64,000 bases of DNA, from positions 62,001-126,000 of the forward strand of contig JAUIRK010000897.1 in assembly GCA_030549495.1 (NCBI GenBank). Direction: 5' to 3'. This DNA is from Nectonema munidae. Its lineage: Eukaryota; Nematomorpha; Nectonematoida; Nectonematidae. The position numbers and the translations under genes were made by a program. This document shows positions 1 to 11,412 of the stretch, in pieces. A model generated the notes under the pieces. That model saw only the letters and a program-made list of their open reading frames with translations, made no database searches and had not been told where the DNA came from. How positions within the stretch are numbered: position 1 is the stretch's first letter; every line of letters starts with the position of its first letter.

Positions 1-337
1 TTTTAATAGCTATTTGGGAATGAATATTTTGACTAGCTATTCGGGTTAAAAGCAAGAATACTCTATTTTCTTAATATTTGAGCAGATTAATTATAATCTT
101 TTATAATGTTCGATTGTTAAATTTTATAAGTAACACTGTACATAATCAAATACCTTTTTTAAAGAAAATTTGTTGATTATTATAGTAAAAATATAATATC
201 GAAACAAAACGTTTCAGTTGTTAAAAATGTACTTGATCTATTATTTATGATAGCTGTCAGAATTTTATTTGTAGACAAATATTCAAAAAAACGCAATGGT
301 TTTCTTTTCTCGTATACTTTGATTTATGTTAGTTTGG

Positions 338-699
338 TCCTCGGACATTTCGCCCCATTATTTTCATAAGACAGTTCGTCCCATGGACAATTTGCCCTAT
401 TATTTTCATAAGACAGTTCGTCCCATGGACAATTCGCCCCATTATTTTCATAAGACATTTTGTTTCATGGACAATTCGCCCCGTTATTTTCATAAGATAT
501 TTTGTCTCATGGACAATCTAAAAAATTAACAGATAAAATGATTAATTTGAAATAATTTAATAGAGATAAAATAAACAAGAATATAAATTTTTTTAATAAT
601 TTTACACATTTAATAAGCAAAGATGAATGAAACAAATAGCCTATGAGACAATTTGTCCAGGGGGCAAATTGTTTTTGTGGCGAAATGTCTATCGACCGT
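338..699. mobile_element. MITE family M1 with internal 42-base minisatellite
   Basis: The ends carry inverted copies of the motif AGACATTTCGCC (CGGACATTTCGCCCC at the left, GGCGAAATGTCTATCG at the right). Two other members lie at 1822-3053 and 30193-30571. The interior holds a 42-base tandem array. The boundaries are set by comparison of the three copies and may be off by a few bases. Confidence 0.6.
340..525. repeat. 42-base minisatellite array inside M1
   Basis: About four tandem units, each containing TTTTCATAAGACA followed by CCATGGACAATTCGCCCC with small changes. Because 42 is a multiple of three, the array makes a spurious open frame with a 14-residue period. The same array is at about 30380-30570 in inverted orientation, and a degenerate version is at about 2700-3050. 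Confidence 0.8.
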
Positions 700-1256
700 T
701 AGATTAAATAATTTTTTATTTATATGGGTTATCTACTTAAATGTTGGCTTTTGCTGCTTATAAAAACTTGAAAATATTAAATAAACTCTAATTCTTTATG
801 CCTCCTATTATTTTGAAATTATTCTGAGAACAGACGGTTCTATTTTAAAATAGTGAAAATTGCTTTATTAGTTTGTCAAACTATGAACAAATTCGTATCG
901 ATGAGGAATCGAATCCAAAGGCTTCCGTGCTATGTCCATCATCTTAATAACCTGCCATGCCACCCATCGTAATGCTGTAGGGGACACGTCAAATTAGTTT
1001 TCAAAAAACTTAAGTTATGCTCTAAAATTTTTTAGTTTTTGTTGAAGCTCTAACTTTTTCTGATAGACTTTTTTCCTTAAAAGTTATAAAAGGCAAATCA
1101 TTGCAAAATGTTAAAAGTTATTTTACTTTTTGTGGCTTGTATCAATTTAGCTTTTAAACTATTTTTTTGATGCTGAGTAAAATGAAATAATGCGAGCTTA
1201 ATTTTTTGTTTTATTTTTGTTTGCACAATTATAACTTCGTGTTATACCCTTGCCCC

Positions 1257-1450
1257 GAGCCTCATGGTTGTTAGGGTGTACCTCTCAGCTTAACAGTTGA
1301 AGGTCAGGGGTTCGATCCCCAAGGCTCCCAATGCTAAAAAAAACAAATTCACAAAAACTGTGATTAATCATCTTAAATTTGTAAAAGCCTCATGCCAGCT
1401 TTCGAAATCCTTGCATTTTACAAGCTGTGTCAAATAAAACAACAACAACA
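1257..1450 (+). mobile_element. tRNA-derived SINE with (CAA)n tail and target duplication
   Basis: The head begins GAGCCTC and pairs with AGGCTC near 1322-1327. A pol III B-box-like GGTTCGATCCCC lies at 1308-1319, so the head folds like a tRNA. The body ends in AACAACAACAACAAC. The 11-base direct repeat ACCCTTGCCCC flanks it exactly (1246-1256 and 1451-1461). The R1 copy at about 29505-29520 carries the uninterrupted site, which proves a retroposed insertion into R1. It is not a functional tRNA gene. Confidence 0.85.
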
Positions 1451-1821
1451 ACCCTTGCCCCTGAATCAATCACATTTTTTCATATAAACATCGCAGGGTG
1501 TCTAGTAGACTCTTTGCCTTTAGACTACATTCACTCATAAAACTATCTAACCTTCAGTTATTTGTTTTCTCTATGAATTAAATATTCTTTCATCAATTCC
1601 TGTAATGTGCCTGGTAGACTACTTAATTTTTCAAATGAAAAGCCTATTCCACCTTCTAACAATTTTGGATTTTTTTAAACTAGTGTATATTCTACAAACT
1701 TAATTAAAATATTTTCGCTGGAAGTATAGTATTTAAATTCACAAATTTTGTAAAAAAAATAAAGTAGTCTTATAAATTTAGGACTTTAGTTATGCGCTGA
1801 ATACACTCTATTTTAAAGGAT

Positions 1822-1875
1822 CGACAGACATTTCGCCCCATAGATGATTCGCCCCATAGACAATTCGCCCCATGA

Positions 1876-1910
<35 letters not shown>

Positions 1911-3053
1911 TTTATTCACAAATTGAAATATATACAGAGAAATTTTGTTTAAACACAAGTTTTTTTGTATTATCAATTTACAATAAGATGGGAAAAAAAG
2001 AATTAAAAAAAAATGTATATCAACTTGCAAGGTTATCATAAGGCCTAGGGGACTTCTTGGGGCGCCCTTTCTTCGCTTTTCCAGTCACAACTTCGTTTCT
2101 CACCCTCCTTCATCCATTCTCTCAAGATAATGCCAACGCAGTCTTTGCTCCTCGAGATATCCATTTCAGGGTGCGCACATCCGGGGGGGGGGCGAGGGGG
2201 GGGGCATATACAATTGTATATCCATGTACAAATTGTCTCATAGGCTATTTGTTTCATCCATCTTTGTTTATTATATGTGTAAAATTATTAAAAAATTTTA
2301 TATTCTTGTTTATTTTATCTCTATTAAATTATTTCAAATTAATTATTTTATCTGTTAATTTTTTTATCACTTTTAAATAATTTTAAATTATTGATGATGA
2401 AATTGAAGAAAAAGATAATTACAATGATATTACAATTACAAGATATTAATTTTTATTTTGCTTAAAAATTTTAAATATTTGTTTCATTTATAAAATAACT
2501 GCCTTTCAAAAAATAATTCTTCAAAAAAACTAAATAAAATTAAAATATAGCTATTTTTATTGAGATTAGTTGTGATATTAGGCAAAACGTTCATATGCCA
2601 AACCGTTTTACGAAAAATAGTCTTATGAAAAAAACGTAAAAGAGTCTAAAAAAATTGAAAAAACGGTTTTATAAAACAATTATGCTAATTGATCTGCATA
2701 AATAGAGTAAATTGTCTATGGCAAGAATTGTATTATAAAAATAGAGCAAATATGGAAAGAATTGTCTTATAAAAATTGGACTGGAAGTTTTATAAAAATA
2801 ATAGAGCGCATTCTCTTATAAAAATAATGGGGCAAATTGAGCATGAGGCAAATCGTCTTATGAAAATATTGAGGCGAATTATTTTATGAAAATAATGGGG
2901 CAAATTGTTTTATGAAAATAGTTAGGCGAATTGTCCATGAAACAAAATGTCTTATGAAAATAATGGGGCGAGATGTCCATGGGACGAACGGTCTTATGAA
3001 AATGATGGGGCGAATTGTCTTATAAAAAGAATGTGGCGAAATGTCTGAGGACC
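1822..3053. mobile_element. MITE family M1, long copy, with 11-base target duplication
   Basis: The element starts CGACAGACATTTCGCCCC and ends GGCGAAATGTCTGAGGACC, giving imperfect terminal inverted repeats. It is flanked by TTTTAAAGGAT on both sides (1811-1821 and 3054-3064). The homologous stretch of R1 copy B near 11520-11545 is uninterrupted, so this is an insertion. The right third contains many degenerate 42-base units; the middle is AT-rich with no recognisable protein. Confidence 0.75.
1873..1910 (+). repeat. (GAAA)n microsatellite
   Basis: About nine uninterrupted GAAA units sit inside the M1 element. They produce spurious open frames on both strands. Confidence 0.95.
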
Positions 3054-3176
3054 TTTTAAAGGATTGCTTGAATATTTAGTCTCCCGTGGTATTTCCAGAC
3101 CACCAATTTTGAAAATTGCAACAAAAAAATTTCGCCCCCCCCCCCCCCCAATAATTTTGAGGATGTGCGCCCCTGA

Positions 3177-4016
3177 TCCATTTATGTCTTTAACTTCTAA
3201 CATTTTCCTGAGAACAGCATTTGGGACTTTGTCTAAGAGCATTTTTCCACAAATCATTCGCAACATTCTCATTTCCGTTGATTGCATACGCCTGATATCT
3301 GATTTTGTCATTGCCCAACATTCACACTCATAACACTTCTCACCCATGCTTTGTACAGTCTTCCTTTTAGCTTCAAAGACAGCGCTTTCTTACAAAATAC
3401 TACAGATATGTCGTTGAATTTTTTTCAAGCGAGTCTTATCCGTGATGTCACAGATTTTACATCTCCATCTCTGCTAAGTACATCTCTTAGGTACCGAAAT
3501 TCTTTTACATTAACTTTGTCTCCTCCAAATATGACCGTATTTTCATTTTCTTCATCAATTTTCTTTCCTTTGCAACTACAACAAACAAAATTTTTTACCC
3601 TTTATAAGCGCACCACGCACACCCGAACATCTTTTATGGACCGACATCTTGCATAAACTACACGGAATGCCATTTCTCATAACTCTTTTCCCGCATTTTG
3701 CACATGGATCGATATTACTAATAACTTCATCTAAACATCGAGATTTAAATTTCATTGCTTTCGTTTTTGAAAGGTTTATCTTCAACCCTTTGCTACGCAG
3801 TGTTTCTCTCCAACTAACATATCTTTTTCCAACGTCGTCCCAACTGCTTCCAACAATCACCAAATCATCTGCATAGAGAAACTCTCTCTTACACTTTTCA
3901 ACATCATCAGAAAGTACATCCATAACAATTGCAAAAGGTATCGGGTTACGCACAGATCCTTGATGGACACCGACTTCAACTTTGAACCACTCTGATATTT
4001 GTCCTTCAACTTGCAC
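3177..4016 (-). pseudogene. Non-LTR retrotransposon (LINE) reverse transcriptase fragment
   Basis: On the minus strand, 4016-3576 encodes GVHQGS (motif 4), FAIVMDVLS, the catalytic box YADDLVIVG and then GLKINLSKTKAM, which is the usual order of reverse transcriptase motifs 4 to 6. A cysteine-histidine cluster follows (DPCAKCGKRV, then CSLCKMSVHKRCSG). A second block at 3347-3190 carries ECWAMTKSDIRRMQ and EMRMLRMICGK, typical of the C-terminal part of RTE/CR1-like elements. Frameshifts separate the blocks and the upstream endonuclease half is missing, so this is a 5'-truncated dead copy. It abuts R1 copy A at 3176. Confidence 0.85.
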
Positions 4017-4079
4017 TACAGTTATTTACCCTTAGCGAAAAACTGAAGGAAATGAAGATAGGACCTTTTGAACAGATTT

Positions 4080-5420
4080 TTTCACCTCTCAAAGCATTCT
4101 GATTAAAGAATCTTCTTGATATACGGCTTTTTTTTTATGAGTATCGGGTATTTTATTATCAGGTGATATGAAGAGATATTCAGCCTGAATATTTGTCAAC
4201 CAATCCCAGTTCAAAGATTTTTTTCTGATAATTTGTGATGTTCATTCTTCAATTACAAAAAGTTGTCCTCCTTCTTTAACTAAAAGATTCTCTCTTTCAC
4301 GCAAATGGAAAAAGATGGACAAAATCAATTTAAATTAAAAAATATCTTGATAGTGACTAAATTCTAACAAATTGGCATCACTGCCATTTTTCATAACTCT
4401 GATCTATTCTAAATTTTTAGATTTTCTACCCATCTTATTTAAATGATAATTGTAATCGTAGGTGATAAACTTGGATTTTTTTTAAATTTTTCATACTTAA
4501 AAGAAGAACTTCTTTTTCACGGCCAAAATTTTTTTTGAAGCATCCAATATTAGATGATTACAACACTTCCTAGTTTCTTAGAACATGTAAGATCTTCCAT
4601 TTAGTCGAGATACATTTTTTTTAATTATTTCATTTTATCACACGTTCTGTTTTTAATTAGTTTTCAGGTTGCTTCCTTCTCTCATACTAAGATTTTATAA
4701 GTTTTGTTTTTTTTTAAATAAATATTTCATACTCAAGATGATTGAAGAAAGTATTATAAGCCAAAATATACAAAAAAAAAGTTTATTTTTACTATATATA
4801 ACGTTTTTTGAATTTTTTTTATAAAACTGATATTCAGGGATATATTACTAATTCAATTGCCACTTCCAGATATTTTTTAACCGTATTAGCCAAAATAGAG
4901 TACAGAAATAAAATAAGCATAGTCAATTTGGTATAAAAACAGATATTTTATTTTTTTGAAAATATTTTTGTAGACAGAATATAGAAGTAAACCGTAAATC
5001 TGATTGAAGCTTTCAGATATTTTAAAACCATAGATGTCAAAGCATCTTCCATTTGATATAAAAACAGATATTTTATTTAAATTTCAAAAATATTTCTGTA
5101 GACATTAGACGTAAATCGAACATTTGTTTGACACTTTTAGGCATTTTAAAACCTCTAAGTGCAAAAACTGATTTCAGAAATAAAACAAGCATGGTTAATT
5201 TGGTATAAAAACATATTATATGTAAAATTAGAGAGAATATTTTTAGAAGTAAACCGAAAATTTGATTGACACTGACAGATATTTTAAGACCTCTAAATAA
5301 GAAAACTGAGTTCAGAAATGAAACTAGCATGATCAATTTGGTATAAAAACATATATTTCATCTAAAATTTGAATAAATGTTTTTGGTGACAATTTTTAGA
5401 AGTAAACCGCAAATTTGATG
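4080..5420 (-). repeat. Dispersed repeat R2, truncated copy
   Basis: Matches the large R2 copy at 59160-60620 in the same orientation, starting with TTCTGATTAAAGAATCTTCTTG near 4098 and 59175 (compared in halves). It then enters degenerate tandem units of about 140-155 bases that share TAAACCG followed by AAATTTGATTGACAC, and GGTATAAAAACA. Short spurious open frames arise from the repeats. No protein is recognised. Confidence 0.75.
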
Positions 5421-5533
5421 TATAAAAGAGAGATATATTGATGAATTTTTGTTATACTCGAAGGGCATTTTTACCTTCTTGCCATTTGGGGCACTTTTTC
5501 ACACACCGTTTAGAAACAAGTATATATGCCAAG

Positions 5534-5810
5534 CAGTGATGGATCCAAGAGGGAGGCCTCATGGGCCTAGCCCCCCCCCCCCTCTATGAAAAATGGCTTC
5601 GAAAATTACCCTTACATGTATAAAAAATAATTTTTTGCAATTTTTCATGGCAAAATAATGTTAAAAATATGAAAACATAAGTAATTAGTAATTCTAAAAC
5701 ACATAATACAGCTGTCGTATTCTCTGAAGACTTTTAGCCAAATTGCAAAAAAATTAAATAGATTTCGCCCCCCCCCCCCCTATAAGAATTTTTTTATTTT
5801 TTGTATGGGA
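5534..5810 (+). mobile_element. Possible hAT-type MITE remnant with poly-C tracts
   Basis: Starts CAGTGATGGATCCAAGAGGG, resembling the common hAT-MITE terminus beginning CAGTGGCGGATCC (family knowledge). It contains two C tracts (about 5570-5582 and 5768-5780). A matching far end and target duplication were not found. Confidence 0.35.
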
Positions 5811-8800
5811 TGTTGTGATTGAGGTCTTCAACCATGTTTTGTGAGTCCGTAAAAAAGCGTAGTGTGTTGTACTGTTTAAAGAGAACTTGTTTTGACGTAT
5901 GCAATAGCAAGCATGTAGGAAGGCATAACATTCACCACTGTATATGTGAAGGAAGGGATTGAAACAAAAATCTTGTAGTGATAATAATCAATCAGACTAC
6001 TCTTAAAGATGGTACATGTCTGAGCCATGGCGTCACATATCTGAAGCATTTTATTTTAGTAATGAAAAAAGAAGACTGATGTTACTTTTTCACATTTCTA
6101 AGTGATACGGTTGAGCAACACAAAAGTATCGTTTATGCAATTTCAATTCAGTAAGGTTATATGCTAATTTGGCAAAAGATTTTTGCATATAAGATTGAGA
6201 GAATTGGAATTCATTAGTGGGAGGGTGGGAGCCTTTCTGTGAATATTTAGAGTGATTTCCACCCCTTCCCGCGCGCATGTAGCAGGTTTTTTATTTGTGA
6301 ATTTGAAAAAACTGCAGTATGTTAATCTATACTAAAAACACCATATAAAAATATTTTTGTAAATTTTTAAAAATTGTTTAAAACAACAAAAAGCACAGAA
6401 CTATAAAAATTTTGAATAAAAATACCTTTTCTAAATCATTTAAAATAACTTTTGTTAGTTCTATTTTAAATAAGAGTGATAAAATAATTTAAAATATAAG
6501 TGAAAAATGTCATTTTTTTAACAACTCACAAATGTGTTCAAAATAAAGTTGCCAGATCTTCAGGCTTTCGCAATGGTTACCGTTTTGACGTCGCATAACA
6601 ACGAATCCAGGAGTGAACCGCTTTTACATTCACCAATCTTATATGTTAAAAGGGGAAGTTCAGAAAAAATTAGTTACGTGATTATTTCTTTCTTTTTTAC
6701 TATAAAAACACATCTTTCACCTTTAAAACATTTTTCATGGGAAATAAAAAATTTTGTTCTTAACTTCTTTCAATACCACTACTTTGTTCCCGTTTCATAA
6801 TGTCAAAATCTGGCAGACCTAGTTCAAAAGGAAAACAGCCATATGTGTGTACTTAAGGAGCGCGTTTTGCTTCCAAGCTTCGGTTTGCTGCCCCTGAAAT
6901 GCTATTTTACAATGATACATAAAGTATAATAATTTTTAATAGCTATATACATTTAAACATAAATCAAAAGAGCTTACTATGCGTGAGGTGTCAAACCAAA
7001 ATAATTACGTATACATGTCATTTTATAAAATCAAGTCTTCCTCTCCTTCATAAACATAGAAATTGAACTCAAAGCATAATTTTACATAAATTTGCATGTC
7101 ATAAACGATTATAAATGAACATTTTATTTTCAAATCAAATTATATGAGAGGTTTTCAGCATCGATCTTGTTTAACTCTTCACCTTTTATTTCTTTTCTTC
7201 TCAAAATCTGTTAAAATAAATAAATTGCATTAATTTTTAAAATTGTACAAATATGTAAAAATTAAAAATGCACCCACACTCTAGAGACAAAAATAAACTA
7301 TGAAAAATTTGTCATTGAAATATTATGTCTTAAAATTAAGTAAATGAAGAACTAATGTGAATTTAAAGGAAATTAGCTATTTAAAATCCACTAAAAAGTT
7401 CTCAAATTCTCAAATATTGTACACAAAAGAAGTTTTCACAGTCGACTTGATCGAAGAGTGTAAAAGGTGCATTAAAATAAATTCAATTCAAAGTGGCACT
7501 TTGTGTCATATATCATTTTGATGCAATTTCGTAAACAGATTGATCCAAATTTTAAAGCGCAAGTTACTGATGATTTGGAAGGAGGGAAAATCCAGAAGTA
7601 ACAAGTCTTCTTATCCAAGGTATTATATCTCAATGCATCCTGATTCATTCTTGTTTTAGAAGATTGGATGCATATATGAAATATGGTTTTATCTTTGCAA
7701 AATGCTAGAGCTTTTATACTGAGAGTTAAACCAGTCTTATTCCACCATCATTAATGGAGAACAGCACTGCATATATATTTCGGGGAAAGGGCGCCATCAG
7801 ATTTGGTATCCATTACCCCACATACTTGTGTTAACTTTCATACAGTATTCAATAAAATATTCATCGATATCATTGATTTTAACTCATTAAAAGAATATAA
7901 AATGGATTAAAAATAATTTAGGACCGGAAAATTGATCTATTTATCGTTCACTTACAAAAAATAAACTAAAATAAAAATATTTAGATATGAAGAATAGTAA
8001 TTCGCCCTGGTCGCACCCCTACATCTATATCATTTTCATTTCAAAACAAGAAACTTGGGCAAACAACTTTGGAACGATCGATATACAAGATAAAATAGTT
8101 TTACCATTAGACGCATCAAAGGAGGGAGTTTTTTGTGTGTAATTTTTTCTTCGATTTCCGGAGGGGGGCACGATAACTTAAATTCCTCTTCTTCATTTTT
8201 TGGAATTAGGATCCAGTCAGCAAGATTTTTGTTTGCAACTTCATAGTTAATGAAAGGCTTGTTATCTTAAAATATATTTAAGTTCTTTGTTAAAAGCACA
8301 ATACGCTGGCATCAAATTTTTTTGTCAAGTACCAGGATGGCCGTTACGCGCAATTATATGGTTTCACATACAGAAAAAGCTAAAGGTTAAGAAGCAAACT
8401 GGATTAAAAAAAAAGTAAAATTTGTTGTGTATAGTGCGTACTAACATTCCATCAAATATTAGAAACAAAGATGTCCGGCAGAGAACTTTGTGATTGTCTG
8501 TCTGCAAAAAGTTTAAAATACAGTCTTAACAGAATAAATATATGCCACTATCTTTAGAAGATGTGAAATCGGACTAAACATTTTAAAGTTTACCTATCAA
8601 TAAGTATTCTTTATGGTATATGTATTGGTGGTTTGCAAATAATTTTTAAGAGAGATAAAATAAATAGAAATGAACAAAAAGAAAGCGATAATGATTTATT
8701 GAAAAAATTCTATCAAGATAAAGTTGAACATGCTCAAATACCTTCAAAGTTGACCTCAAATTATTTATCTTATTTACTATGCTCAAGCCGTGTTTTTAAG

Positions 8801-9420
8801 AATTTATGTATTTGGTAAAGAAAATCTTAGTGGTGGTTGAGAATGTTACTTTAGATAAAATGTTGTCAAAATGTATTAAAATTTTAAAGTCACAAAGTTT
8901 CTACAAACTTAAAAAAACTGTAAATAAATCAGAGTAGAGAAGGTCTATACCTCAAAAAAACCCTATTTTATTTTAATGAGAAATTAAATTTGAGAAGTCT
9001 TGATTTATTATGATTTCATATGCTCTACAATTACTCCATGATTTTGCGAAGGAAAATTGAAACAAGTCATGCATCATTATTGTCACATCTCTTTCCTTCG
9101 CCTCAATTAAATCGATTATGGAAAAAGAAAACTTCTGAATTTAGCGCAATCAAAACGACGTATTATTTTTTAATAATAAAAATGGTACTGTTTTGTAATT
9201 TTCAATTTCTGATATAATATAATAAATCAAGAAAAATAGGCTAAATATCAAAAAAATTGGCAATCGCGTTACTCGCTAAAATTTTTCAAGTGAAAATACC
9301 GATTTATTATTCATAAAAATTATTTTATTTTTTACGGCTCCATTTACGAAAACAAAAGGGTTTTTTTGGAAAAGAACAAATATTTCAATTTTATTTTAAA
9401 AATAAAAATTTAAGCCAGTA
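5811..9420. other. AT-rich intergenic sequence, nothing recognised
   Basis: Short open frames (for example 6534-6800 and 8633-8818) have no recognisable domain, and their low-complexity AT-rich translation looks random. One short block near 9010-9075 recurs at 10824-10886. Confidence 0.6.
9010..9075 (+). repeat. Short dispersed direct repeat, first copy
   Basis: Contains CAATTACTCCATGATTT and GCGAAGGAAAATT, then GAACAAGTCATGCAT-like sequence. A nearly identical block lies at 10824-10886. Function is unknown. Confidence 0.7.
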
Positions 9421-9542
9421 CCCTTTGAGGACCGATGGGTCACATGTGTCCCAGGAAATGAAAATCGTCTGCTTTAGATATATAAAATTGCATTGAAAAA
9501 TAAAGCAGACAATAAGTCTTTAAAATTTTGTTCTTCAAAGGG
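9421..9542. mobile_element. piggyBac-like MITE (TTAA-ending), first of a pair
   Basis: Starts CCCTTTGAGGACC and ends CAAAGGG immediately before TTAA (9543-9546). This is the layout of piggyBac-type MITEs (TTAA target, CCC-starting ends). The interior has GCAGAC-containing inverted blocks. The left TTAA is missing, so the left flank has decayed. Confidence 0.6.
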
Positions 9543-9546
9543 TTAA

Positions 9547-9680
9547 TAAACATTTCGTGACCAGAAAAATCAGACGATATTTATTAAAAAAGCAGAAGAT
9601 TCATATACAAAATTATTTGAAAAAGCAGACGAAGGTAAAATTGTTTATGTAGCATATATCATACACTGGTCACGAAAGGG
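9547..9680. mobile_element. piggyBac-like MITE, second of a pair
   Basis: Abuts the first copy across a shared TTAA. The left end contains TTTCGTGACC and the right end is GGTCACGAAAGGG followed by TTAA (9681-9684). The interior again carries GCAGAC-type blocks, as do the related elements at 22317-22418 and 36017-36111. Confidence 0.6.
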
Positions 9681-10204
9681 TTAAGAAAAAATACATATTT
9701 TCGAATACTATATTTTCTGGAAAGGTTAATATTTAGCTAGCAGTACTTTTATGTCAAAGAATATCTTAAAAAATTTACTTAAACACACAAAATCTCCAAT
9801 AACTTTATAAGCAGATGATATTCCAATCTATTAAAAATAAAGGTTTTTAAAACTATTTTACTAATAGCTGAAAACTTACCCTCGAAACTTTTCTGATAGT
9901 TATATAACTTTTTTGAGGAAACCTCCTAATCCAATCGTTTCTCGTGATGATACGTCCGACTCCATAATTCTCCAAATTGGTGATTATTTGCGGGACTGTT
10001 TTTCCTGTAAATTCAATAAGAGGAATTCCAATTTTATACACATTCTTCATTTATTAGGATGAACAAATAGAAATCTTGAAACTTTTAAACTTACTATATT
10101 ACAACAGATAATATTTTTGAAGTTTTCTAAAAAACAGAAAAAAAATGATTATTTCTAAGTATAAGTATTTAGTTTTGAAATATATAGTAAAAAGGTACTC
10201 ATCC

Positions 10205-10850
10205 TGTTGGTGATGGGGGGGGGGGGGCGTAACCTCCCCTAAACTAAAAAAGCTATTGTACAAAATTGGATAAACATATAACTTCAAATTTCGTGTCCTA
10301 AAATCAAAAGCTATATCCTTTGATACCATTTTTATGGTAGTTGAATGACTCAATCAAAATCAAAAATTAAAATTTTTCAACAAAATTTTGACATTATCTG
10401 TAGTTAACCTTATAACTTAGGGTCTATAATAGATGCTCCTTTAAAAAATTATAATTATATACAGTTTTGAACGCATAATACTTATAGATATAATTAATTT
10501 TTCAATAAACATGGCTACTTTTTAGAAAATGTCAATCAAAATTTTGATTGATATTAAATATATAAAATAGGATATTCATTTTAAATTTTACATAAAATGT
10601 ATGTTTTGATACTAAATCGGGCATGTTTGTTTCATTTCTGGACTTAGTTTTTGCATTTAAGGCTAGAAAATATCTGAAAGTGTCAATCAAATTTAGAGTT
10701 TACGTGTAAAAAACTTTCTACAAAATATTTTTGAAATTTAAAATACTTGTTTTTATACCAAATTGATGATGCTGTTTTGATTTCTGAAGTCAGTATTAGA
10801 ATTTAGGGTTTGAAAAGTGAAGATTTTATATGCTATACAATTACTCCATG
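10205..10850 (+). repeat. Repeat R2, truncated copy (plus orientation)
   Basis: Begins with a G tract and GGGGGCGTAACC, then continues with the R2 signatures seen at 23760-24340 and, inverted, at 61860-61100: TTTCGTG, ATGGTAGTTGAATGA, TTTTGACATTATCTGTAGTT, TATACAGTTTTGAACG and ATGGCTACTTTTTA. No coding capacity was seen. Confidence 0.75.
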
Positions 10851-10886
10851 ATTTCGCGAAGGAAAATTTGAACAAGTCATGCATTA
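10824..10886 (+). repeat. Short dispersed direct repeat, second copy
   Basis: Pairs with 9010-9075; it follows directly on the end of the R2 fragment. Confidence 0.7.
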
Positions 10887-11412
10887 TTTTTCAAAAGGTT
10901 AGTTATGTATCCCTTATTAAATTGACAATGCTGATTTCTTTTTGGACTCATTTTTTTGCAATTAGAGTATAAACAATTATCAAGCAAATGACATTTTCAA
11001 AATCATAGTCTGCATGTTTTTAATTAGAATCATTATAGATTGAGTTTATAATTAAGTAATAATTTTCTTATCAATTAAGATTTTGTACTGATTTATTATA
11101 CTAAGCAATCATTGAAATAGGAATGAATTAAAACGGAAATCCTATGCATTTATAAAATTTTGAAAGTATCCCTAGATAATTTAAAACTTAGCGTCTATAT
11201 TAAATACTTCTTGCCATGATGCTTCATTTTCGATTAAAAAATCTCTGCAATGAAGCTTCATTGTGGATTAAAAAAATACAATACCTGAGTCATCATCATT
11301 TTTTAGGATCGAATTTTTAAGAATCTTAACGAAAACTTGAAATAACTTTTTTTTATCAGCTAAGGATTTATATTCTGCTCCCGTATCGCTTCTTTTTGAA
11401 TTTGCAGGACAT

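Larger units (their letters stand above)
1..3176 (-). repeat. Dispersed repeat R1, copy A (runs off the window start)
   Basis: This block matches, in inverted orientation, 29305-30893 (copy C) and 11413-13190 (copy B). Landmarks shared by all three include the stretch near 865-930 (CGATGAGGAATCGAATCC on the + strand here), the block near 1009-1070, and the block near 1490-1640 containing GGTGTCTAGTAGACTC. The inner boundary ends in GGATGTGCGCCCCTG (3162-3176), like the matching end of copy B at 11413. Copy A is interrupted by a SINE (1257-1450) and a MITE (1822-3053), both absent from at least one other copy. No coding capacity was seen. It is probably a non-autonomous transposon; the class is unknown. 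Confidence 0.75.

Noticed and set aside
326..529. 67-residue open frame with a repeated YFHKT-MDN pattern, also present inverted at 30373-30579
   Set aside because: It is a by-product of a 42-base tandem array (a multiple of three) inside M1; no start context or conserved protein.
1257..1330. Possible tRNA gene
   Set aside because: It is the head of a SINE with target duplication and CAA tail; the D and anticodon arms are poor.
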